Below, in pieces: positions 47,525-57,893 of a stretch of DNA of 64,000 nt; within the stretch, counting starts at the first letter, position 1; each line of letters starts with the position of its first letter. Origin of the DNA: Sclerodactyla briareus (Eukaryota > Echinodermata > Holothuroidea > Dendrochirotida > Sclerodactylidae); assembly GCA_026419785.1 (NCBI GenBank), contig JAODTK010005586.1, positions 91,360 to 155,359 on the forward strand, read 5' to 3'. Under the pieces are notes generated by a model, which saw only the letters and a list, made by a program, of their open reading frames with translations, had not been told where the DNA came from and ran no database searches. The translations under genes and the position numbers were made by a program.

Positions 47525-48160
47525 GTTTCGGCCTGAACTTGTTCAAAGATAGACATAGTGGTCACGTTGTCATTACACCTGCAGTAGCTCTGGTGTGTGA
47601 GATAGCTGGGGTGGGGGTGGGTGGAGTACTCCCTTGGGATAGCTGGTATTAAATGGAATCTTATGGGTGACACTGACTATATACATACAACTTCATAGAT
47701 AGGACCAGTTTTCAGCTAGATCCTGGTCTACCTTTATCTCGCCAAAATGTTAACATGAAATCAAGGCTCACTAGGGGTTATGTAGTGTTTATAAATTGCT
47801 TCATTCATCCAATTTTTCAAGTTTGGTTGAATTCCAAGAAATGTATTAAGTGTGTTCACCATTTTGTCTGAGATAGGTGACTGATAATGGTCTCAAAAGA
47901 AAGTTGATTATTGTCCTATTTGCATACTTTAGGCAATCCTAGTCCCCTTTCCACAAAATTATATTAGCACATGTCAATAATCAGTCCTTTATGGATTTGA
48001 AATGGTCACTGATTATTAGGGCGTTTCTGTCAATGCTAATACCAGACTCTTAAAGCAACTCATTAAATGCCTCTTAATTGTTTGCATAGTGATTAATATA
48101 TGAAAACACTGATGGCGCAATCGGCGAGAAACTGGGGGCGGTCGCCTTTTTTATTCCTCT
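47525..48160 (+). mobile_element. Short Helitron-like element with a GGGGGCG-type 3' end
   Basis: It starts GTTTCGGCCTGAACTTGTTC with the hairpin and GACATAGTGGTCAC of the shared 5' end. The interior (GGTTATGTAGTGTTTATAAA, TTCAAGTTTGGTTGAATTCC, TTTGCATACTTTAGGCA) matches 51.9-52.3 kb. It ends near 48150 with GGGGGCGGTCGCC, a small hairpin, then a T-run. No coding content. Confidence 0.6.
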
Positions 48161-49300
48161 AATGAGGCACGTTTGCAGCAATATTCTAATCATCTTCAAT
48201 CAAATCACTGTATAATTCTGCCTTAACGATAGTCTCTCTTACATATGAGAAGTTCATGGTCAGATTGCAAGACCCTTATTGTGCCCACACAGAATACAGC
48301 AACTCAGTGTCGTGGAATGCAGACAATGAAAGAATGCCTGCCTTGAGGTAAAGGTTCAAACCATATCCCATGCTTCTTACTTCTCCTATCATCAGAGTTA
48401 ATGGGCTACTGCCTGATCCCTATTAAGACGTTAATATAACATTGAGGAAGGACTTGACGGGTCAGTCCAATTTCATGCAATCTCCGTGCCTTCAAAGTTT
48501 TTTCATGTGCATTGCGCTATGATCGAAGAGCATCCCATCATGCCAAAAAATTGCACGACTCTGTGCAAATATTCTTTGTTTCCGTATCCAATGAACATGT
48601 TAATTTCACTTGAACAAGCGTGATAACTTTACCCTTGATACCTCCCATGACCCTTCTAATATTCATGACCACCAGCTGACTGTATGTACCATGTTTCATT
48701 CAAATTGGTACATGTTCCTCATTTGAACTCTGACCTCACATGACCTTGATGTTCTAAAAATGACCTTCACAATTTTCCCACTGAAATGTTTTGACCACAT
48801 ATCCCACCTTCAACACCATAGTTCTACGTTTGAATGATATAATTTTGAGCATATTCGGACCTCAAATGACCTTGAAGACGCACAGTGACCCTCAAAAATT
48901 TTGCCAATAGTCGTTGACTCCACGCATTTCCCAACTTCAACCTCTCATAGCATCTACGGTTTTTGAATTATATTGACTTTTGGGAAATTCCAGCTCATTC
49001 CACACAAATTTGTGATTATGTGAACCACTCAAACAGTGAGTTCCATTATCGGAATAACAGTCAATGCTCAGTTGGCAGCTATGTTATCCCTCACTGTTGT
49101 ATCTAATCTGGAACTGCGACTGATAAAAAACCTTCTCCTGCTACTGCTGCCTTCTCTCATAGATAGGGAGTAATGTAAAAAACCCTCTCTCACAGAGAGC
49201 TCAATGGGAAGGCCTGTGGGAAGATTACTGTCTTTGGTAATTAATTGGATTTAATTAAAATCTAATCACTATGTAAACAAAAGTAACTCCGCGCTAGTGT
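48161..49300. other. Diverged repeat remnants; no gene
   Basis: Blocks such as CATGACCTTGATGTTCTAAA and CAAATGACCTTGAAGACGCA (48740-48900) belong to the AGGTCA-type repeat style. Nothing coding is supported. Confidence 0.4.
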
Positions 49301-49329
49301 GCATGCTTCATCCACCAGCCAAGTTTTAC

Positions 49330-49834
49330 CTGATCGCATGTACGTTAGAATTATGAGTAAAGTGACGAGCAGATTAAATGAACGAACTGACGGAGAGACG
49401 AACGAAAAACAGAGTTGGTCTGATTAACATGAAACTTGGTGGTGGGGACAAAAAATGGTCCCGACAAACATGACGGGTATTTGTCAAGGTCACTGGAGTT
49501 CTAATTTGTTTTTTTTTTGCGAAAATACAGAGTTGCTGATTTACATGAACCTTGAGAGTGGGGACAAATGTGGGTCCCGAAAAACATGACGGTAATTTCA
49601 AGGTCCACCAAGGTCAGATTTGCATTTTATTGCGAGAATTTTTTCTAACTTTCTGTCCATTCTAACAAACTTGGAGAATGTGAATTACAGTTGGTCTTGA
49701 AACATGTAGGGCATTTCAACGTCACCAGATGTCAAATGGCATGAACTCAATGTGCTTTCTTCAAACCAGAGTCAACAAAGGCCATTTCTGCCGGGGTATA
49801 TACTCGGCGGTGTTACCGCGCCTGCACATGTCGA
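49330..49834 (+). mobile_element. Helitron-like fragment with diverged 3' hairpin
   Basis: Two diverged 'GGGGACAAAxxxTGGTCCCGA...ACATGACGG' sub-units (near 49445 and 49560) are followed by CGGGGTATATACTCGGCGG-TGTTA-CCGCG and TGTCGAGTTTTT at 49794-49834. The hairpin and GGGGATATA preamble of the other 3' ends are recognisable, but CTAG has become CGAG. Confidence 0.55.
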
Positions 49835-50736
49835 GTTTTTGTAAGAGATCGGCCGTGATCTCCTGTGGAATATTGAGTTAATTGAATCAATAAATCAATT
49901 AAATACATGGAATATTTTGTTGTTCAACTGTTTACGTCACATTGCGCTATAGACCATCTCCTCTGGTATTGGTACTGTACATGTCTAATCTGGGCAAAAG
50001 ATCAATATGTGATAAAACCAATTTGGTTCCTAGATAACAAAGTGTTACCTTAGAGAGACAATCAAAGCATCCTACTACAATTGATGCTTGTGCCATGTTA
50101 CCATTCTATTGCTTAACAATTTTGTGAAAGTACTACTGGGCATACCAGTTTAACCTAGTTAATAGTGGTGGGGGCCTCATAAAAAAGGAATGGTTCAACA
50201 GTACTTTGATTCATTCAGCAAAACATCTATTTTAGGTTTGGGAATTGGGTAGGTTCAAAATTTTGAATGCTTATAAACAAAAAAAAAAAAAATAAAACAT
50301 CAGCACTTTACAGTGTGTACCTTTAATGTGAACGCTTTTCAAAATGATGTTGGAGAAGTCCTTTCTTATTAGTTTGTATATAGAGATGCCCATAGTAGTA
50401 TCATACGACCCACAGTGCAATAACCCTGCTCATTGAACGTTACCTGTGATGTATGCAGAGACGAGTTCCATCATGAATACACTTCTGCGTGAACTAATTG
50501 ATATGAAATCAGTCGTGACCTGTTAATTGGTTTGTACTGCCTGAAGCAGTCATATACATAAACATCCCTTGATTGTTTTATTGATCTCTGTGGAATCCAT
50601 TAATCAGTTCATACCACAGACTATATCCGTTGCACTGATTGCATTTTTATTTTATGTTCCCTGTTAGGCTTGGCAAACCAAACTGTCAGATGGGTGAGCT
50701 TAGGCATATAACATTAATCCTTTCTTCAAAACAAAA
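49835..50736. other. No gene recognised
   Basis: Poly-A near 50279-50294; otherwise unique-looking. Confidence 0.4.
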
Positions 50737-50778
50737 AAGCGGCCTGAGCGGGAAAACTGCCAACATGTATATCCCCGC
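50737..50778 (-). mobile_element. Possible decayed Helitron 3' terminus, minus orientation
   Basis: GCGGGAAAACTGCC followed by AACATGTATATCCCCGCA is the inverse of the TGCGGGGATATA + hairpin preamble. The hairpin and CTRR are degraded and no interior is recognised. Confidence 0.35.
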
Positions 50779-51655
50779 ACTTTAACAATTGATGACCATG
50801 ACTGGATTATTTAGGATTTTATACCAAAAGGTGACCTCCTTGGCAAAAGCAAGGGGCATGGTCACAGGAGAGGAGGAGGAGGGGGGAAAGGAAAGTTCCA
50901 CACCTGGGCCAGTGTCCCATAATGTGGGTCATTGTCAAATCCGAGGCCCCCTGTGTCATGATTTTTCTTCTCTGGAGTGTGTCATTGTATTAGGTATAAT
51001 AGGAGACTCTGTCTACCCAGTGGTATTTGAAGAATTACAAGGCATCTAAGTGCTGTGTGGGTGTGTCAAATTAGATGACCCACTTTTGGCATTGACCACC
51101 CTGTCTGGTGGTATCGTGCATGCGATGTACAGTTGACAAGTTCATGAAGACAGTCTTGACTTGCAGCTCACTAGCAATGGTGTTGATTACCTGGATCCAA
51201 TTATAGTAACGAGTGGCAGCAGCCTGCTGACCGGCCAGCACTGTCCCTAGTAGTAGTCATGGCCTTTACTGCTATTCAGGACCATTTAACTAACCTTAAC
51301 GACCAGAGAGGTAACTCTCAACCTTTGACCTGAGATTCTCTGAAATCTGTATAGCTGTATTGGTTATAGCTCCAACCTATGAGACTTCTGTCCTTCCTTC
51401 TTTCCCCTTCATGCTTTAGTGAGTCGCAGATGTCAGTCAATGTCCAACAATAACAGTAGAGGGGGAGAGGGGTACATGACGGTCTGCCCCGCCCTAGTGC
51501 CTATAATGAGAACTGAGGGACTATCAAGTAATAGAGTCAAAAAATATTCCTTTACCTTCTCATGCAGTCTGTAGTGAAGGAGCAACAAAAAAGTTGATGC
51601 AAAAATAGTGATTTGTGTGTAAATGGAGGACTATTTTTTTTAATGAAATTAGTTC
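50779..51655. other. No gene recognised
   Basis: Unique-looking DNA, including a GGAGGAGGAGGGGGG run near 50870. Confidence 0.4.
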
Positions 51656-51659
51656 AGAT

Positions 51660-52322
51660 AAAAAGATGTTGTTTTTTTTTGTCTTGCAATTCAGGAATAT
51701 ACTTAGCGTTCACCTTGTCATGTGTGTGTTTGTGGTGTGTGTGATGTGTGTCCCACTTATTCATATCAGGATTTTCTCTGAAACGGTAAGATGTTTTATG
51801 GAGGTTCACTTGAGGTCATTCAGTGTGTAATTTGGACTGGTTTAATTTCTCAAATTTTCAAAGTTGGTTTCGATTTTATGACTTTGATGGATATCGTCTA
51901 CTTTTAGTCCTCCCCAAATTTTTTGAAATCGACTCTAGTCACTGGGGGTTATTCCGTGTGTATAATTTGCTTCATTCTTGCGAATGTTCAAGTTTGGTTG
52001 GATTCCCATGAAACGTAATAAGTAAGTTCCACTATTGGTCCTGAGATATTTTAGTCTGTGGCAATTGGAAGTTCTTGTGTCTATTTGCAAAATTTAGGCA
52101 TTCATTCACATTTCACAAAACGTACTTCATTTCGTAGACATGGTCTATTCATTCCTTACAAATTTGAGATTGGTCCATTGATTAGTCGCTGTCTCTTTAA
52201 ATGCTAATAACCGAAAGTCTGAAAGCATCACATGGAATGTACTTGTTTGCATAGTAACCTGATGGAATAAACCCCTGATCACACCACCAGTCGATACAGT
52301 GGGGGCGAATCGCCTTGTATTA
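51660..52322 (+). mobile_element. Helitron-like element, second copy of the 47.5-48.2 kb family, 5' truncated
   Basis: It shares TTCAAGTTTGGTTGGATTCC, TATTTGCAAAATTTAGGCA, TTTGCATAGTAACCTGATGG-like and terminal GGGGGCGAATCGCC (52301-52314) blocks with 47525-48160. The perfect small palindrome GGCGAATCGCC marks the 3' end. The first 250 bp are a diverged duplicate of the internal unit. Confidence 0.55.
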
Positions 52323-54533
52323 ATATTGCCAGTGAAGAAAATGTTTATCTTGCTGTTGTAGCGTTGCAGTTAATACGTCAGAAGTTGAGAAGCTCTCATT
52401 GAATATAAAGTTTATACCCTTACAGTCTTGACTTGATGATCCTCACACTCATTTCATGTAAATCAACGTTCATTCCTGCCTTGCCCAAATGCATTCTGTT
52501 TGTTCGATTTCATTTATTAGAACCACAGGAAATGACAATGGAAATGAATAACTTTTGATTGCCAATGAACGGTTTCAGTGAACTCTTCCACAACCAGCTA
52601 CGAGCAGTTAGGATTGGTTCTTTGGAACTAGTTACTGGTCATTGATTGGATGCCTGACCTAATCCGTGTGATCCCCACCATGAGTGCTATTTCTTGAGAA
52701 GCCCATGTGCACTGCAGCTGTGAACTAGATTTCACAAGACAGTATACACTTATCCAATTTTCAATTTGTCTGAGTGAGAAGAGTTGTTCCAACAGTTATA
52801 TAACATGCAGTCAACTCTTCTCTGAAGGAGCGCGTGGAGGTGCATCGAAGTGAAGGCATGGAAGGCCTCGGCTTATGCAAGGATAGACCCCCCCCTCAAC
52901 ATAGATATAGCATAGGTAATTGTGTATATAGTAGTCCATTCCTCATTGAGGGTGCTACAGTTAGTCGTGTTTTTGTATTTTCTTTGTAATTTGTGAATAC
53001 ATGGCAGACTGTTTTAATTCTATTATCGCTCTGCACGTAGCATGCAATCAAGCAGGAAACTATGATTACATGTATATATATCGGAGCAAGAACGTACCTA
53101 CACAAAAGGTTGAAAAAATACTTCTCCTAATGTAACAAATGCTGGACGCTCTGGTCGCCTCATTGTCAAGTTACATTTTGACAAAACATTGTTCTAGAAG
53201 CCCTGTCTGATTTTGCACTGTGCTTCTGATAGGTGTGTTTTCATTAGAGCATCAGTATGTTTAGAATGAATATGGCGTAGGAAGGATTTTTCAGTGGGAT
53301 TTCTGCTCTTCTGGATGCTTTGGATGCAATTTGTTGCAATAAACATTAATACACCTAAACACCCACTCTGTTTTGGAAACAATTTCTTGTTTTCATCTGG
53401 CCTTGATGTATTCTTGTGCTCCAATGAATTTTTGCCTGCCCAAATGTGTCGTGAACAGAGGGTAGTTAGGTTCTTTTTTCTCTGCCAAAATATGTTGTGA
53501 ACATAGAACAGTTAAGTATTGGTGGTTGGGCGGAATTATATTCCCGCCCCCACAATGTTGCCTCACCCTCACTCCTGCTTCTTATGCCTTGAATGTGGGA
53601 TGATCAGTATACTCATGTATGTGAAGTTTTGAAGTAAATATCAATTGAGTGTTTCAATGATGGGCAGGAGATAAAACTACCTGGTAAAATCTAACTGCAT
53701 TACCTATAAATTGAAGTGCGATTTCTGTTTTTACGAGACACTAAGCCATCGTCTTCCACTATGAAGGAAGTTGACAATAAAGTGGATGACGCAGATCATT
53801 CCACAATGACTTAAATGTTTGTCGCGAACCCACTCATAGACCGAGTTAAGGAATGGCAGACCTCCCGTAACAACCTTGCCTGCACGACTGATAATGTCAT
53901 CAGTAAGCCAGTTCGGAGTTCCAGCATGCACAATATGCCCATTAGTGATAACTTTCTCAACAGGCTGTCCCCTTCCATAAGCTTATTGTGTGACTCGCCG
54001 AATTAGTCCTTAAGGACGTTGCATCAATAATTTTGTTAAAACTGGCTGATTCCGACAAATAAATATAGGAATCTGTCAAAATTATTCCCAGGAAAGTATT
54101 AGGTCACCATAAACAAACTATGAGAACCTTCTGAGTAAACAGTGATTATATCACCTCCCCGGACTGCCATATCCTAAGATGCCAGCCAATCAACACTGCT
54201 TGCTTAATTGATATTGTGCTGTATATTAACAGTTTAAGGAGTACTAATTCTTCCATTCTACACAGGGTTACCAAAATATTAGGAAATTTCAAACCTGTGG
54301 AGATAACAATAAACAAGTCTATCAGTTATTAAATTTGGCAGAGTGTATCTTGTTTTCTGATTTAATCATCATACAGTAGATGCTAAAACTAATATAAAAC
54401 TTGTTTCCTCAATGTGGAGCCCGATTTGAAATTATATTGTTGAACTTGTTGAGGGATTGATGATGTGAGGTTTCTAAAAAATCACAGTCACTCCATCTAG
54501 GTAGCCAAGCAGTATGGAATTTGTCCCGTATGG
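52323..54533. other. No gene recognised
   Basis: Unique-looking DNA; short frames on both strands (52896-54006) show no domain or good splice sites. Confidence 0.4.
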
Positions 54534-54854
54534 CAGCGCCAGGAGACAATGATGCATGCGCAGAGGCTACCTCCCGTCGGGGAAAAATTGAGATGGTGTC
54601 GGGGAGGCGAGGAGTAAAAAACTGGGCGAATGCGAGAAAAAGAAAAAAAAGAGGAGAATGAAAAATGAAAATGAAAACATGAAAACTGAAGGTTTTGTGT
54701 ATATGGATGGTGAGGTGCACTATGGCGAACGATACTGCTGAACTTTCGTGGGGGAACTCTGGCCCCCTCGTTGGGGAACTGGCCTCTCGCAGAGGAACTC
54801 TGGCCTCATCAGGGACTCTGCCCCCTCGTCGGGGAAATCCTGGCGCCGCCCCTG
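54534..54854. mobile_element. MITE-like insertion with CAGxGGCGCCAGGA ends
   Basis: The left end CAGCGCCAGGA and the right end TCCTGGCGCCGCCCCTG are short inverted repeats. Inside are several CCCTCGTxGGGGAA-like palindromic words and an A-rich centre. The right boundary at 54854 coincides exactly with the start of a sequence duplicated at 55347 that lacks this element, which supports a true insertion edge. Minus-strand frame 54409-54873 is a by-product. Confidence 0.5.
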
Positions 54855-55051
54855 GTACCTGTGTGATCCACATTATCCATCACAATTCACATGCAGTATT
54901 TGTCCTTGCCCTCTATTACATCTGCTGTTCTGTGGGTAGTAACCTCCTGGGAAAGCCCTCCCCCCCTTAGTGAAGTGTAATGACACCATCCCCAGTAGTC
55001 TGACGTGCCCCCAAGGAGCCATAAAATTCTGCATTTTGTACCTGATTATGC
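54855..55051 (+). repeat. Direct duplication, copy A
   Basis: It begins GTACCTGTGTGATCCACA and contains GCAGTATTTGTCCTTGCCCT, CTGCTGTTCTGTGGGTAGTA and AATGACACCATCCCCAGTAG. It matches 55347-55531 over about 190 bp with small indels. Confidence 0.85.
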
Positions 55052-55346
55052 TTTTAAATACCACTGTTATTATCTGCTAATTGGCAGTTTGCCCTCTTTT
55101 AACCTCTGAAATTCAGGTTGTTGAAACGTACTATGGCCAAAATGAAACAACCACTGATCGCAAAAGGAGGCAAGACTAGCAGTTCGTGACCCCAATTGTA
55201 TTTCTGCCTCATCTCTGTTGCCTATACGCCACTCGGATTTAGATGGTTTTCAGCAGCCACATTTTTCATTTACAAAGATTCAGGGGGACATTCCCTCTCC
55301 GCACCTCCTCCACCACCCCACACCTCCCCACCCCACCCTCTCCTTT

Positions 55347-55531
55347 GTACCTGTGGATCCACATGTATCCATCACATGCAGTATTTGTCCTTGCCCTCTA
55401 TTACATCTGCTGTTCTGTGGGCAGTAACCTCCTGGAGCTCAGTGAAGTGTAATGACACCATCCCCAGTAGTCCAATGTCCCCTCAAGGGGCCATTAATTG
55501 TGAATTCTGCATATTTTGTACCTGATTATGC
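55347..55531 (+). repeat. Direct duplication, copy B
   Basis: Second copy of 54855-55051, about 490 bp downstream in the same direction, preceded by a CACC-rich tract instead of the MITE-like element. Both copies end at TTTTGTACCTGATTATGC. Confidence 0.85.
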
Positions 55532-56387
55532 CTGTTGCTACATGCTCCTCAACATTTTATCCTGAGCCTGTCGTAATTCTTAATGGTTCTCAACCTTTGG
55601 GGAGGCAATATTAGGTTGCTGCATCATGCTGTTTCCATTCCTTAATGCAGTTTTGGTATCATTTATGTATTCAATCATGGGGGTAGCAAGGATTGGCTAA
55701 CTATAGTCAGGCCAGGAATGGTTTCTAATTTAATGGCCTACCCATTTATTCCTGGTAAAGGGATCTGAGGTGCTCTGAAGTGATAATATATGCCCAAAAT
55801 CCAGCAGTGTTGTAGTATATTCGACCTTTCCCAGGCCCAATATGTAATGAAGATGACTCATGGAGGATTAGCTCAAGAGCAGTTTTTTACCAACACTGAA
55901 CAAAAATGTGGCATACTTTGGGGTCACATGGGGCTACACCACTGCTTAACCATGTGTAACATTGTTATTATTCCGATTGGCATCACGGATTGTTGACAAT
56001 GACATGACACGTACCAAGTGTCGAGGGAGATGAGTGGGGGGGGGGAACCATCTGAGCTAGTAATCTAGTAGATGATATGCAGTAACTAGAAAGAGGGATA
56101 CAGGACATAGGTTCAACTTTCATGGGACGCTGCCGGTAGGTGGATAAAATGGAAAGATTCAAGTGGGCGGACTTCTCCAAGCAGTTTACTACTATAATTG
56201 TGAATAATAAATTACTCCTCTGGGGATCAAGTACATTATGTAATATTGGTATAACCAGTGGGCAACATAGGATGATTGCCAAGAGTTCAAAGTATAAGGA
56301 ACTAGGGCAGTATAGGTTAGATTATGCCAGAATTATGCCAATCTATGCACGGGTAAATACAAAGACAGTGGTGACTTATCCGCTGGG
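55532..56387. other. No gene recognised
   Basis: Poly-G at about 56037-56046. No supported exon; the plus-strand frame from 56140 runs into the minisatellite. Confidence 0.4.
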
Positions 56388-57893
56388 AGGGGAAGCACAA
56401 CACGGGGGCATGTCGTTTGGTGGGGGGAGGGGGAAGGAGGGGAAGCACAACAAGGGCATGTCGTTGGTTTGTGGTGGGGGGGTTAGAGGGGGAGGGGAGG
56501 ACGGGAAGCACAACAAGAGGGCATGTCTGTTTGGTAGGGGAGAGGGGGAAGGAGGGGAAGCACAACAATCGGGGGCATGTCGGTTTGGTGGGGGAGAGGG
56601 GGAAGGAGTGAAAGCACAACAAGGGGATGTCTGGGTTGGTGGAGAGAGGGGGACGGAGGGAGGAAACACAACAAGGGGGCAGTGTCGTTGGCAGGGGAGA
56701 GGGGGAAGGAGGGGAAGCACAACAAGGGGGCATGTATGTTTGGTGGGGGAGAGGGGGAAGGAGGGGAAAGAAAACAAGGGGGAGTCGTGTTGAAGGGGAG
56801 GCGGGGGAAGGGGGAGAAGCACAACAAGGGGGCATGTCTGTTTGGGGGGGAAGAGGGGGAAGGAGGGGAAGCACAACAAGGGGGCACATGTCTGGTGGTG
56901 GGAGAGGGGGAAAGGGAAGCAAACAAGGGGGCATGTCTGTTTGGTGGGGGAGATGGGGGTAAAGGAGGAAGCACAACAAGGGGGGGAATGTCTGTTTGGG
57001 GGGGCGGAGAGGGGGACGGAGGGGAAGCACAACAAGGGGCAGTCTGGTTGGTGGGAGGAAGAGAGGGGGGGGAGAAGGAGGGGAAGCACAACAAGAGGGC
57101 ATGTTGTTTGGTGGGGGAGAGGGGGAAGGAGGGGAAGAAAAACAAGGGGGCATGTCTGTTTGGTGGGGGAGAGGGGGGGAAGGAGGGGAAGCACAACAAG
57201 GGGGCATCTCTGTTTGGTGTGAGAGAGGGGGAAGGAGGGGAAGCACAACAAGGGGGCATGTCTGTTTGGCAGGGGAGAGGGGGAAGGAGGGGAAGACAAC
57301 AAGGGGGCATGTGTTTTAAGTGGGGGAGGGGGAAGCAGGGGAAGCACCACAAGGGGGATGTCTGTTTGTTGCGGGGAGGAGGGGGACGGGGCAAGGAGGG
57401 GAGCACAACAACGGGGGGCATGTCTGTTGGTGGGAGAGAGGGGGAAGGAGGGGAAGCACAACAGGGGCCATTGTCGGTTGGTGGGGGAGAGGGGGAAGGA
57501 GGGGGAAAGGCACAAACAGGGCATCATGTCTGTTGGTGGGGGAGAGGGGGAGGAAGGATGGGGGAAAGCACACAAGGGGGCATGTCTGTTTGGTGGGAGA
57601 GAAGGAGGGGAAGGAGGGGAAGCCCAAAAGGGGGCATGTCGTTGCGCAGGGCCGAGAGCGTGGAAGTGTAGGGGAAAGCCAAAACAGGGGGCAGGCTGTT
57701 TGGTGGGGCTGAGAGGGGGGAGCAGGCGGACGCACAAACGTTGCCCAGCAGCTTGCAATGCTGTTGGCGGGGGACTGGTCGACGCAGGGCCCTCTCGGCC
57801 CACCATGTCCGCAGGGGACCTCCTTTCCTTCTCCCCGCGAAGCACACCTTTGAGTCCACAAGTGGGCATGTCTGTTTGGTGGGGGAGCGGGAA
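56388..57893 (+). repeat. G-rich minisatellite, 52-bp unit, about 25 copies
   Basis: The unit is GGGGAAGCACAACAAGGG + GGCATGTCTGTTTGGTGG + GGGAGAGGGGGAAGGA. Starts at 56711 and 56763 give exactly 52 bp. One separated partial unit lies at 57858-57893 after about 125 bp of other sequence. Each unit has three to four G-runs of four or more. Because 52 is not a multiple of 3, frames rotate between units, and because the unit contains no stop in most frames, very long frames appear on both strands (up to about 497 codons on the minus strand, Pro/Ser/Leu/Cys-rich). These are not genes. Confidence 0.92.

Noticed and set aside
56317-57869. Very long open frames on both strands (up to about 497 codons, Pro-rich on minus, Gly-rich on plus)
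   Set aside because: They are translations of the 52-bp G-rich minisatellite; frames rotate between units and all remain open. No domain, start context or splice structure.
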